From contig DDYN01000027.1 of NCBI GenBank assembly GCA_002347965.1, forward strand, positions 1-15,762: DNA of 15,762 bases. Reading direction: 5' to 3'. Of the stretch, positions 6,859-14,364 are shown piece by piece. A program made the translations under genes and the position numbers. The notes beneath the pieces were generated by a model, which saw only the letters and a program-made list of their open reading frames with translations, did no database searches and was not told the DNA's origin. This DNA is from UBA2233 sp002347965 [NCBI: Nitrospirae bacterium UBA2233]. Its GTDB lineage: Bacteria > UBA2233. Within the stretch, counting starts at the first letter, position 1. Each line of letters starts with the position of its first letter.

Positions 6859-7269
6859 ATGTCCGGCAAGTTTTTGGTCGCCTTCGATTTTTCGCCTCCC
6901 GCCAAAAGGGCGCTCGATTTCGGCCTGGTTGTGGCGGAAGGGTTCGGCGTTTCGCTGGAGATGGTCATTGTGGTGCATCCAAGGCTGTTTTTTAACGCAA
7001 CGCTCCCTAGGCATCCCCGAGCGCTCAAGGAGGCTGCTTTGGCCGAGATCGTTAGCGCCAGGGAACGTTCTGGCGCCTTTTGTCCAGAGGTTCGAGTGGC
7101 GTGTCTCAAGGGGTGGCCGTCGGCGCGCATTGTGGAGCATAGCGCCTCTTGCGGAGCAAGGCTTGTTTTGATCGGAAAGGCTGGCCATAGGGCTTCAAGG
7201 CGGGGCGTTGGGCTCGTTGCAGGCCAGGTGCTCTCCCAGGCGCTAACCAACGTCGGCGTGGTTCCCTAA
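6859..7269 (+). CDS. Degenerate universal stress-like protein (third of three)
   Basis: The 136-residue product keeps the Usp opening FLVAFDFSPPAKRALDFG and a recognisable Rossmann-like pattern to the end. Its C-terminal nucleotide loop has decayed: GKAGHRASRRGVGL has eight residues rather than nine in the spacer and leucine where serine or threonine belongs. It also ends in NVGVVP rather than the usual CPVLVV strand, so ATP binding is doubtful. The start codon directly abuts the stop of the second usp gene with no intervening base and no clear ribosome site, so it is probably translated by coupling. A paralogue turned partner or regulator of the second copy is one possibility. Confidence 0.75.
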   Translation: MSGKFLVAFDFSPPAKRALDFGLVVAEGFGVSLEMVIVVHPRLFFNATLPRHPRALKEAALAEIVSARERSGAFCPEVRVACLKGWPSARIVEHSASCGARLVLIGKAGHRASRRGVGLVAGQVLSQALTNVGVVP

Positions 7270-7776
7270 GTGCGGCCCATAACGGGTATTTTAGCGCTTT
7301 TCTTGTTTGCGTTGAGTGCATGCTCAAGGGTTTCGGCGCCCCTCGAGCTCAGGAAGGATGTGCTCTTCGGCGAACTAAAGGGTTTTGCAACAAGGCATCA
7401 AGCCTGGAAGCCCCTCGATTTTGAAGGAAGCACACTGGCGTTTGAAAACGAACCGCAAGGGGCGTTGGCCTTGGTCCTCGTCACCCCGGTCAAGGGTTCG
7501 GCCGAGGTTTGGGGGATGGCAAGGCATCTGCCCGTCCGTTTTGAGCGCTACCGGGTTCTTCGGATCGTTCCGAAAAAAATCCTTGGTACCGAGACGCTGG
7601 TGGGAACGTTCGAGGTGTCTGAACAGGGGGTGGTTTCTTTTGTGCGTTCCGTAACCTGGAAGAAGGGCGGCGTCCTTTACGATACGCTCCTGATTACACC
7701 GAAGAGGGACTCCCAAGAGGCCCTCGATTTCTTTAAGGGTCTCACCTTGCGGGTTATTCGGGTTTCTTTACGTTAG
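7270..7776 (+). CDS. Uncharacterised lipoprotein ahead of the Mla genes
   Basis: I do not recognise this 168-residue family. The N terminus is a clear lipoprotein signal: R2, a hydrophobic stretch at about 5-14, and the lipobox LSAC with the lipidated cysteine at 18. The mature part (about 150 residues) looks like a mixed alpha/beta globular domain with alternating strands (ALALVLV, LVGTFEV, YDTLLIT) and a final helix QEALDFFKG. The residue after the cysteine is serine, which in an E. coli-like Lol system would favour the outer membrane. The start is GTG at 7270, directly abutting the preceding stop. Its position eight bases before mlaE suggests a role with the lipid transporter, in the way auxiliary lipoproteins accompany other MCE systems, but that is inference. 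Confidence 0.75.
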   Translation: MRPITGILALFLFALSACSRVSAPLELRKDVLFGELKGFATRHQAWKPLDFEGSTLAFENEPQGALALVLVTPVKGSAEVWGMARHLPVRFERYRVLRIVPKKILGTETLVGTFEVSEQGVVSFVRSVTWKKGGVLYDTLLITPKRDSQEALDFFKGLTLRVIRVSLR

Positions 7777-7784
7777 GGGCTGGA

Positions 7785-8579
7785 ATGCAAGAACAGGCCA
7801 GCGCCGGGTTTGCAAGGCTTCTCGACCGAACCGATACGATCCTCGAAAGACTACTGTCTGAGGTCGGAAAGGTTGGGCTTTTGGCCTTGGGTACGATCAA
7901 GGCAGTGGGGAGGGTATCCTACAAAGACGTGCTTAAGGAAGTGGAGACCCTTGGCGTGCGATCGCTCGCGGTGGTCCTGCTCACGGCTGTTTTTACGGGG
8001 ATGGTGCTCGCGCTTCAGACAAGCTACGGGCTTACCCGCTTCGGGGCCAAGATGTATGTCGGCTATGTCGTCTCCCTTAGCCTCGTCAGAGAGTTGGGGC
8101 CCGTGTTAACGGCATTGATGGTGGGGGGGCGCGTGGGGTCTGGGATCGCCGCCCAGCTGGGCTCGATGACCGTAACCGAGCAGATCGACGCCATGCGCGT
8201 GATGGGAGCCGACCCCATAAGTAAGCTCGTCGCCCCAAAAACGCTCGCGATTACGCTCGCGATGCCGCTTTTGGCCTTCTTAGCCGACATCGTCGGCATT
8301 TTGGGGGGAGCGGTTGTTGCTACGTTGGAGCTTAAGATCCCGGCGGGATACTACCTCAAGACCTGCTACGATACGATCGTGTTGGAGGATCTTTTGAGCG
8401 GGCTGATCAAGGCGGGCTGTTTCGGGTTTCTTATAGGGCTTTTTGGCTGCTTTTTTGGGCTTGGAGCAAAGGCCGGTGCCCAAGGGGTAGGCAAAGCGAC
8501 GACGCAGGCGGTTGTCGTCACGGCGGTGTCTGTCCTCATCTCGGATTACTTCTTGACCAAGCTGATCATGCTCTTTTGA
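7785..8579 (+). CDS. mlaE: MlaE-family lipid ABC transporter permease
   Basis: The 264-residue inner-membrane permease belongs to the MlaE (DUF140) family, at its usual length. An amphipathic N-terminal region (about 1-55) leads into several membrane helices. The family signature is intact: SLVRELGPVLTALMVGGRVG, followed by SGIAAQLGSMTVTEQIDAM and RVMGADP. In Mla systems an MlaE dimer sits under an MlaD ring and an MlaF ATPase dimer and moves phospholipid between the inner and outer membranes. The start at 7785 has AGGGG upstream at good spacing. The stop overlaps the next ATG by one base (TGATG). No mlaB or mlaC gene is in the window. Confidence 0.95.
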   Translation: MQEQASAGFARLLDRTDTILERLLSEVGKVGLLALGTIKAVGRVSYKDVLKEVETLGVRSLAVVLLTAVFTGMVLALQTSYGLTRFGAKMYVGYVVSLSLVRELGPVLTALMVGGRVGSGIAAQLGSMTVTEQIDAMRVMGADPISKLVAPKTLAITLAMPLLAFLADIVGILGGAVVATLELKIPAGYYLKTCYDTIVLEDLLSGLIKAGCFGFLIGLFGCFFGLGAKAGAQGVGKATTQAVVVTAVSVLISDYFLTKLIMLF

Positions 8580-9346
8580 TGTCCGGCGTGGCCCAAGTCA
8601 TTATCGCCATTCAAGGCGTATACAAAGCGTTCGGGGCCCAGGAGGTTCACAAAGGGGTCGAGCTCCAAATTTACCGTGGCGAGGTAATGACCATTCTTGG
8701 GGGGTCGGGCTCGGGAAAGAGCGTCCTGTTGAAGGAGGTCGTCGGGCTTGTCAAGCCGGACAGCGGCTCGATTCTCTTGTTTGGCGAAGATATCGTTCCG
8801 CTTGATGAAAAGGGCCTGTTCCAGGTTCGTCAAAAGGTCGGGGTGGTTTTTCAGAGCGCGGCCTTGTTCGATTCGCTCAGCGTGTTCGAAAATGTCGCCT
8901 ATCCGCTCACGGAAGTGAGGGGTAGGTCTTCCGTGGAGGTTCGCCCTAGAGTACTCGAGCGGCTCCGCTGGGTTGGACTCGGAGGGGCCGAAGGGAAGTT
9001 CCCGTCGGAACTTTCGGGTGGGATGCAAAAGAGGGTGGGGCTGGCCAGGGCGATGGTCCTGGATCCGGAAGTCATTTTGTTCGATGAGCCTACCACGGGG
9101 CTCGACCCCTCGAATGTCCGGAATATCAACGAGCTGATCCTTAGGCTCAACCAAGAGCAGGGCACGACGGCGGTTGTCGTTACGCATGACATTGCGTCGG
9201 CCGAGGCCGTATCCCACCGCTGGGCGCTTTTGAAAGAGGGGCGCGTCGAGTCTGTTGGAAGCCCAGACGAGCTAAAGCGCTCTACCAACCCTTACGTACG
9301 CAGGTTCATCGAAGGCAGGTTGTCGGAAGAAGGGGGCGAATCATAA
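8579..9346 (+). CDS. mlaF: MlaF-family lipid ABC transporter ATPase
   Basis: The 255-residue ATPase powers the MlaE permease. Walker A is GGSGSGKS at 41-48, the Q-loop region is VGVVFQ, the signature is LSGGMQKRVGLARAM, Walker B is ILFDEP followed by the GLDP D-loop, and the switch is VVTHD. The LSGGM signature with KR, rather than LSGGQ, is typical of MlaF and its relatives. The ATG at 8579 overlaps the mlaE stop by one base. A TTG three bases earlier is in frame but less likely. The longest antisense open frame here (8546-9217) is a shadow. Confidence 0.95.
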   Translation: MSGVAQVIIAIQGVYKAFGAQEVHKGVELQIYRGEVMTILGGSGSGKSVLLKEVVGLVKPDSGSILLFGEDIVPLDEKGLFQVRQKVGVVFQSAALFDSLSVFENVAYPLTEVRGRSSVEVRPRVLERLRWVGLGGAEGKFPSELSGGMQKRVGLARAMVLDPEVILFDEPTTGLDPSNVRNINELILRLNQEQGTTAVVVTHDIASAEAVSHRWALLKEGRVESVGSPDELKRSTNPYVRRFIEGRLSEEGGES

Positions 9347-9350
9347 AATC

Positions 9351-10448
9351 ATGAGTACAGGCTACAAAAAAGAAGTTCGTGCGGGAATTTTTCTTTTGGC
9401 GACGCTCGGTGCGTTGGTTGTCGTCATCCTTACGATCAGCGCACGCTCAGGGCTGTTTACCCAGCAGGTGCAGCTTTTTGCCCGCTTTGAAGACGTGAGC
9501 GGGCTCGTAAGCGGGGCTCCCGTCATGCTCCAGGGCATAAGGATCGGTACGGTCACGGATATTTCGATCGAGCAGCCGAGCAAGGGCAAGGTTTTGGTCG
9601 TTCGAATGGACGTGAATAAGCGATACCTTACGTTTATCCGTAAAGATTCGCTTGCGAGCATCCAGACGATGGGGCTTTTGGGGGACAAGTACGTCAACCT
9701 TTCGATGGGGTCTCAAAAGACCCCTGTGCACGCTGGGGGCGATACCGTGGCGAGCGTGAACCCGCCCGACATCTACCAGGCCATCGCACGTGGCACGGAG
9801 ATCCTAGACAACCTAAGCCAAGCCTCTTCCGCCCTGAATGAAATCCTGATGGATGTCCGGAAGAATGCAAGTGTCGCTTCGTTCTCGGGCGCCGTGCGAG
9901 AGGTGCACGCGCTCCTGCGCGATATCCGGACGAATAAGGAAGGCTCGCTCCATAGCCTGATCTACGGAAAGGAGCTGGCCAAGGCCGCAGACAACATCGA
10001 AGCCATCACCCAAGACCTCTCGAAGGCGACGGCCCGGATGAACACGGAAGACAGCCTTTTGCACAGCCTGCTCTACGACAAAAGCGGTGCCAGGGCGCTT
10101 GCCAACTTAGAGGGGATCACCCGTGAACTTTCTGACATTCTTGGCCAGGCAAAGACCGAAGGCACGTTCTTGAACGCGCTCCTGGCCAAGGAGGGCGAGG
10201 GGAAGCAAGCGCTCGAGCGGCTATCAAAGGCAAGCGCGCACATCGAGCGGGCCTCGAAAAACCTGGACGTGACGCTCGGGGCGGTGGCCAAGGGGGAGGG
10301 GACGCTTGGCGCGCTCATCCACGACCCTTCGCTATACGATGACATGGTTGTCGTGATGGACGGGGCGAAGCGGAGTATGATTCTTAGGAAGGCCGTGAGG
10401 TACAGCGTCAAAAAGAGCCTGAAGGCGGCGAGCAACGAGAAGGAATAG
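9351..10448 (+). CDS. mlaD: MlaD-family MCE protein with repeated C-terminal helical region
   Basis: The 365-residue protein has one N-terminal transmembrane helix (about 12-30), an MCE domain (about 38-125) with FEDVSGLVSGAPV, GIRIGTV and the closing MGLLGDKYVNL, and a long helical C-terminal part (about 140-365). MCE rings form the periplasmic lipid path of Mla-type transporters. E. coli MlaD has only about 180 residues, so this one has a long tail that could span more of the periplasm. The tail carries four imperfect copies of a G-[ST]-x-L-x-x-L-L/I motif starting near residues 198, 234, 271 and 317 (GSLHSLIY, DSLLHSLLYD, GTFLNALLA, GTLGALIHD). It starts four bases after mlaF. Confidence 0.93.
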   Translation: MSTGYKKEVRAGIFLLATLGALVVVILTISARSGLFTQQVQLFARFEDVSGLVSGAPVMLQGIRIGTVTDISIEQPSKGKVLVVRMDVNKRYLTFIRKDSLASIQTMGLLGDKYVNLSMGSQKTPVHAGGDTVASVNPPDIYQAIARGTEILDNLSQASSALNEILMDVRKNASVASFSGAVREVHALLRDIRTNKEGSLHSLIYGKELAKAADNIEAITQDLSKATARMNTEDSLLHSLLYDKSGARALANLEGITRELSDILGQAKTEGTFLNALLAKEGEGKQALERLSKASAHIERASKNLDVTLGAVAKGEGTLGALIHDPSLYDDMVVVMDGAKRSMILRKAVRYSVKKSLKAASNEKE

Positions 10449-10452
10449 GGGC

Positions 10453-11922
10453 GTGGAGAGGGAGGATGCCCTCCGGCTGCTGGAGGGGTTGTTTCGCTCC
10501 GCGCTTGACGCGCTGGACCCGTACGAAGCGATCAGGTCAACGGTTAAGGTCCAAAACGGGACGCTTAGAATCCGGGGTGCAAAACGCTTTCGGCGTGTTC
10601 GACTTGACTCTTTTGCTCAAGTGCTAGTTGTCGGGATGGGCAAGGCGGCGGGCAAAATGGCGCGGGCGCTCGAAGACGCGCTTGGGGGTAGTTTGAGCCG
10701 GGGCCTCGTTATCGTTCCGGACGGCTACAAAGAGCGATTGGATCGCACACCGATTTACGAAGCCGCCCACCCGCTACCCGACGACAAAAGCCTCGAGGCC
10801 GCAAGGAAGGTTAGAGAGCTCGCAGCGAGCGCGGACGAAAAAACGCTCGTGTTCTTTCTCGTGTCGGGCGGAGGTTCGAGCGTTATCGAGGAAGGGGCTT
10901 GCTTTCGTCTGGGCGAGGAAACCATCAAGCTAAGCATCGATGATTTGAGGGCCACGGTACAGCTTTTGCTTTTGAGTGGGGCGACGATCGAGGAGCTCAA
11001 CGCCGTCCGAAAGCACCTCTCGGCGATCAAAGGAGGCAGGCTGTTGAGGCTCTTTGAGCGGGCGACCTCGGTAAGCCTGATTCTTTCGGACGTCGTTGGC
11101 GATCCAACGGACGTGATCGCATCGGGACCGACGGTTGGAGACACGACGACCTACGCCGACGCCCTTTATTGCATAGAGCGCCTCGGGCTTACGGAGAGGG
11201 TGCCCCAGGCGGCAGTCCGGTTGTTAATGCTTGGGGCTGAGGGCAAGCTTTCTGAGACGCCCACGCCAAACGAGCTCTCCCCTATACGCCATGAAGCCGT
11301 GCTGGTCGGGTCGAACCAAACGGGCCTTTTGGCCGCCAAACGGGCGGCGGGGCGTTTGGGTTTCCGGGTTCTTGCTCTCACAAGCAGGCTTCAAGGTGAG
11401 GCCAGGGAGGTGGGCAAGGTGCTTTGGGCCATTGCCCGGGATTGTGCCGAGAACGGCCTGATCGCCAAGCCTCCGGTTCTTTTGCTGGCCGGGGGCGAGA
11501 CGACGGTTAGTGTCGCAGGCGAAGGGAAAGGGGGGCGCTGTCAGGAGCTTGCCCTTTCTTTTCTGTTGCAAGCGGCCAAGGAGGGGTTTTTCGAGGATGC
11601 CATCGTGGGCCTTATCGCCGCAAGCGACGGGAAGGACGGCAACTCCGATGCGGCCGGGGCCTTCATCGTGCCCAGCCTTTTCAAAGGCTTGGGATTAAGC
11701 CTACGGCAAATCGCGGCCTACCTGGATCGAAACGACTCGGCGTCTTTTTTTGAGCGGTATGGGGGAGTTTTTCGAACCGGACCGACGGGAACGAACGCGT
11801 GCGACTATGCGTTTTTATTGGTCCGGCCAAGACGCATAGCCTACAAAACAACCAAAGCAAAGGACAACTTATGGAATTGCGAAGAAAGCTTATCCCAAAG
11901 GCCACGTTTGAGCAGGCCTTAG
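10453..11922 (+). CDS. gckA: Glycerate 2-kinase (DUF4147/MOFRL family)
   Basis: The 489-residue protein matches the GckA-type glycerate 2-kinases, which phosphorylate (R)-glycerate to 2-phosphoglycerate with ATP and so feed lower glycolysis from serine, glyoxylate or non-phosphorylating sugar pathways. The N-terminal domain has VVGMGKAAGKMA and SGGGSS (138-143). The MOFRL domain has GGETTV (347-352), GRCQE (361-365), DGKDGNSDAAGA (392 onward) and GPTGTN (443-448). The family normally ends shortly after that motif. Here about 28 polar, basic residues follow and run 52 bases into the MoeA gene, so the tail may be real or the result of an indel. The start is GTG at 10453, preceded by AAGGAATAGGGG. 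It is the only central-carbon gene in this run. Confidence 0.92.
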   Translation: MEREDALRLLEGLFRSALDALDPYEAIRSTVKVQNGTLRIRGAKRFRRVRLDSFAQVLVVGMGKAAGKMARALEDALGGSLSRGLVIVPDGYKERLDRTPIYEAAHPLPDDKSLEAARKVRELAASADEKTLVFFLVSGGGSSVIEEGACFRLGEETIKLSIDDLRATVQLLLLSGATIEELNAVRKHLSAIKGGRLLRLFERATSVSLILSDVVGDPTDVIASGPTVGDTTTYADALYCIERLGLTERVPQAAVRLLMLGAEGKLSETPTPNELSPIRHEAVLVGSNQTGLLAAKRAAGRLGFRVLALTSRLQGEAREVGKVLWAIARDCAENGLIAKPPVLLLAGGETTVSVAGEGKGGRCQELALSFLLQAAKEGFFEDAIVGLIAASDGKDGNSDAAGAFIVPSLFKGLGLSLRQIAAYLDRNDSASFFERYGGVFRTGPTGTNACDYAFLLVRPRRIAYKTTKAKDNLWNCEESLSQRPRLSRP

Positions 11923-13754
11923 AGGTCCTTAAAGGGCTTCTTAAGAAGGCCCCCTTCGCAGGGGTTGAGACCGTCCCCTTGTTAGAAGCCCAAGGCAGGG
12001 TGCTTGCTCAACCGATCCTGGCTGCCATGAGCTCCCCTTTGGGGATGCTCTCCGGGATGGATGGGATTGCGCTCAAGGAAAAGCCCGAAGGAATCACGGG
12101 GGAATGCGTGCTCGTTGAGGGGCGGGATTTTGCCTTCGTGGACACGGGCAATCCTATTCCGGAGCCATTCGATCGGGTTCTTATGATCGAGCGGGTTTCA
12201 AAGGGGTCTTTGGATGGCGTGCTCATAGATGCCAAAGACTGGCCCGAACCCTTCGACAACGTACGCCTCCTTGCAGAGGACATCGCAAGGGGGGAGGTTA
12301 TCCTGCCTAAGGGGCGGAGGGTTTCAAGGGAGGCCGTGTGTCTGGCGGCCGTCGCGGGGGTTACGCAAGTGTCGGCGGCCAAGCGGCCCGTAGGGAGCAT
12401 CATCCCGACGGGCTCCGAGATTTTGCCCGTGGGGTCTCCTGTAGTTTTCGGCCATATCCTCGATACGAACTCGCTCTACATCGAACGCACGATAGAGAAA
12501 TTCGGCGGGATTGCCAAAAGGTTTCCCCCAGTTCCGGATGACCCGGCTCTCATCGCATCGGCCTTAAGGGGTGCCCTTGAGACCTCGGATTTCGTGTTTC
12601 TTGTGGCGGGAACCTCGGCTGGACGGCACGATTACGCCCACGGAGCGATTGAGGGGCTTGGAGAGGTCCTCTTGCATGGGGTTCAGGTTAAGCCCGGTAA
12701 GCCCCTTTTGATCGGTGAGGCCTTGGGAAAGCCGGTTATAGGAGTTCCTGGTTATCCATTTAGCGCGTTCGTTTGGATCGACGCGCTCGTTCCGGTGATC
12801 ATCCAATCCATGATGGGGCAGGATCCTTTAGAGCGTGCTTTCCTTGAGGCGAGCGCCCTGTCTGGAATCTCCCGCACGAGGAAGGTTCGAGAGGTGCTTA
12901 GGGTGAAGCTTTTGGAGGGTCATTCAAAAAAAGAGGCATTTTTTGTCCCCTTATCGTCCGTGTCTTCAAGAATGCGGCCGACCGTCGATTCTGACGGGGA
13001 TGTCGTCCTCGAAACGGGCGTAACGGACCTCGGAAGGGGTGAGACCCAAGAAGTCCAACTCAAAGGGGTTTACCTTGAGTCTCCCCCTAAGGGCTTGATC
13101 CTTGGGCTCATCGAGCCCTGCCTCGAGATGGCCCTTGCAAACTTAAGGTCGGCGTTGCGTATAGGCTGGGCGAGCGAAACCTTTAGTCTTCAGCGAATGC
13201 TGACGGAAGCCCTGAAGAGCCCTGGCGTGTTTTACGCTTCTAGCCTTCATTATGGAAAGGAGCGTCTTAGGGTAGATGAAGGGTGGGCCTTCGTTCCGTT
13301 GTTTACGCGTTCTTTGGGCGTATGGCACACCCCCGGGAGAGACATGCGCTGGGCCCGCTTCGACCCCGATTCCGACATCGAGTGGCTCTTTGAGAAGGTA
13401 GGCCTTAAGTGTGGCCGGCAAAGGCCTAAGAACGCCCTTTTTGTCTCAAGGCCACTCCAGATGATGGAGCTCCTCGATAAAGGAAAGATCGATTCGGGGT
13501 TCGGTGGAGCTTGGGGGCTTAAAGAAAACATAGAAGGGCTTGGGTTCGAAGAGCTGGGGGAAGACCTCTACGGCCTTTGGGCTTCAAGGCGAACGATAGA
13601 AGGTTTGGTTGGCTTTAAAGAGTGGCTTTACGACCTTAAAGGGGTCCTTAATCAGGCCAAGGAGGGCTTTAAGCCCCTTTTAAGGGTTAAAGAAGGGCAG
13701 GGGGTGCTCTCCTTTGAAGAGGCCGGCGCTTTGTTGGGGGAAGGAATCCTTTAG
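11871..13754 (+). CDS. moeA: Molybdopterin molybdenumtransferase MoeA with divergent PBP-like C-terminal domain
   Basis: The 627-residue protein begins with a full MoeA domain (about 1-398), which inserts molybdate into adenylylated molybdopterin in the cytoplasm. Visible motifs are SGMDGIA (61-67, usually S-x-MDGYA), PTGSEI (179-184), DTNS (198-201), AGTSAGRHD (246-254), KPGKP (274-278) and GVPGYP (291-296). The remaining about 220 residues take the place of the periplasmic-binding-like domain fused to MoeA in many anaerobes. I do not see that domain's usual HLLD or NRQ-x-G-x-GTR motifs, so it is diverged. I chose the ATG at 11871 because AAAGGA lies six bases upstream (11859-11864); the longer frame from 11799 only overlaps the kinase. 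Its stop shares bases with the convergent methyltransferase stop. Confidence 0.9.
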   Translation: MELRRKLIPKATFEQALEVLKGLLKKAPFAGVETVPLLEAQGRVLAQPILAAMSSPLGMLSGMDGIALKEKPEGITGECVLVEGRDFAFVDTGNPIPEPFDRVLMIERVSKGSLDGVLIDAKDWPEPFDNVRLLAEDIARGEVILPKGRRVSREAVCLAAVAGVTQVSAAKRPVGSIIPTGSEILPVGSPVVFGHILDTNSLYIERTIEKFGGIAKRFPPVPDDPALIASALRGALETSDFVFLVAGTSAGRHDYAHGAIEGLGEVLLHGVQVKPGKPLLIGEALGKPVIGVPGYPFSAFVWIDALVPVIIQSMMGQDPLERAFLEASALSGISRTRKVREVLRVKLLEGHSKKEAFFVPLSSVSSRMRPTVDSDGDVVLETGVTDLGRGETQEVQLKGVYLESPPKGLILGLIEPCLEMALANLRSALRIGWASETFSLQRMLTEALKSPGVFYASSLHYGKERLRVDEGWAFVPLFTRSLGVWHTPGRDMRWARFDPDSDIEWLFEKVGLKCGRQRPKNALFVSRPLQMMELLDKGKIDSGFGGAWGLKENIEGLGFEELGEDLYGLWASRRTIEGLVGFKEWLYDLKGVLNQAKEGFKPLLRVKEGQGVLSFEEAGALLGEGIL

Positions 13755-14305
13755 CTTTTTTCGACGACGATTCCTGCCTTGGCACCCGTGATTTCGTTGT
13801 CGTGCTCTCGGTAGAAAACGACGCGGAATGCGCCGAAGAGGTCCAACAGTTCACCCTCGTTAAGGAGGTGCTCGGCATTGGAAGGGCCAAATCCGTACTT
13901 GACCTGGCCTTTTGTATAGGTTTCCATAAAAAGCCTGCCCTTGGGTTTGAGCGCTTCCATGAGTACCGGCAAAAGGCGGCGCTCCAAGAAGTTGATGCAT
14001 ACAATTAAGTCTAGGCTGGCCGGGGCAAGGGCAATTTTTGTCAGGTCCGCCATGACGGGCTGGATGGCCACGCCATACTCGAAGGCGAGCCTTGAGGCCT
14101 TGATTAGCCCGGGTTTTGAAAGGTCAATTCCCGCCACACGGAAGCCAAGCCTCGCCAGGTACGCGGCGTTTCTTCCCTCCCCGACGGCTACGTCCAGCGC
14201 TACCCCGGGCGTTGGAAGAAAAGCGCGGTTCTCCAAAAGGAACCGTGCGGGGTCTTTTCCGAACACATAGCCTGGGTTGTTTTGGTAGCGCGCATCCCAA
14301 TCCAT
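13751..14305 (-). CDS. Class I SAM-dependent methyltransferase
   Basis: This 184-residue protein is a small Rossmann-fold methyltransferase. Motif I is LDVAVGEGRNA (37-47) and the acidic residue at the end of the second strand is in GIDLS. A WDARY...PARFL N terminus is common to TehB-like and thiopurine-type small-molecule methyltransferases, which methylate metalloid, thiol or halide substrates. The substrate is unknown. AAGGGG on the minus strand (plus 14311-14316) lies about six bases before the ATG. The gene is convergent with moeA, with shared stop bases (TTAG, 13751-13754), and divergent from the sirtuin gene, 59 bases away. Confidence 0.9.
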   Translation of the reverse strand: MDWDARYQNNPGYVFGKDPARFLLENRAFLPTPGVALDVAVGEGRNAAYLARLGFRVAGIDLSKPGLIKASRLAFEYGVAIQPVMADLTKIALAPASLDLIVCINFLERRLLPVLMEALKPKGRLFMETYTKGQVKYGFGPSNAEHLLNEGELLDLFGAFRVVFYREHDNEITGAKAGIVVEKS

Positions 14306-14341
14306 TCAGGCCCCTTTTTAAAGGAAATTCGTAATGCGCTC

Positions 14342-14347
14342 ATTGTA
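14342..14347 (-). promoter_or_regulatory. Possible -10 element for the methyltransferase gene
   Basis: On the minus strand the sequence reads TGTACAAT, giving TACAAT at plus 14347-14342, five of six bases of the -10 consensus with an upstream TG. It is about 37 bases before the methyltransferase ATG. The corresponding -35 position falls at the sirtuin start codon and is poor, so this would be an extended -10 type promoter at best. Confidence 0.35.
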
Positions 14348-14364
14348 CACAAAAGAGGGTTGAT

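Noticed and set aside
8546-9217. 223-residue minus-strand open frame
   Set aside because: It lies opposite mlaF, whose motifs are all intact, and is rich in arginine, leucine and proline as expected of an antisense shadow.
14342-14353. 12-base word ATTGTACACAAA, also present at 6363-6374
   Set aside because: A few repeated 12-mers are expected by chance in 15.8 kb, and the other copy encodes the conserved C terminus of a stress protein.
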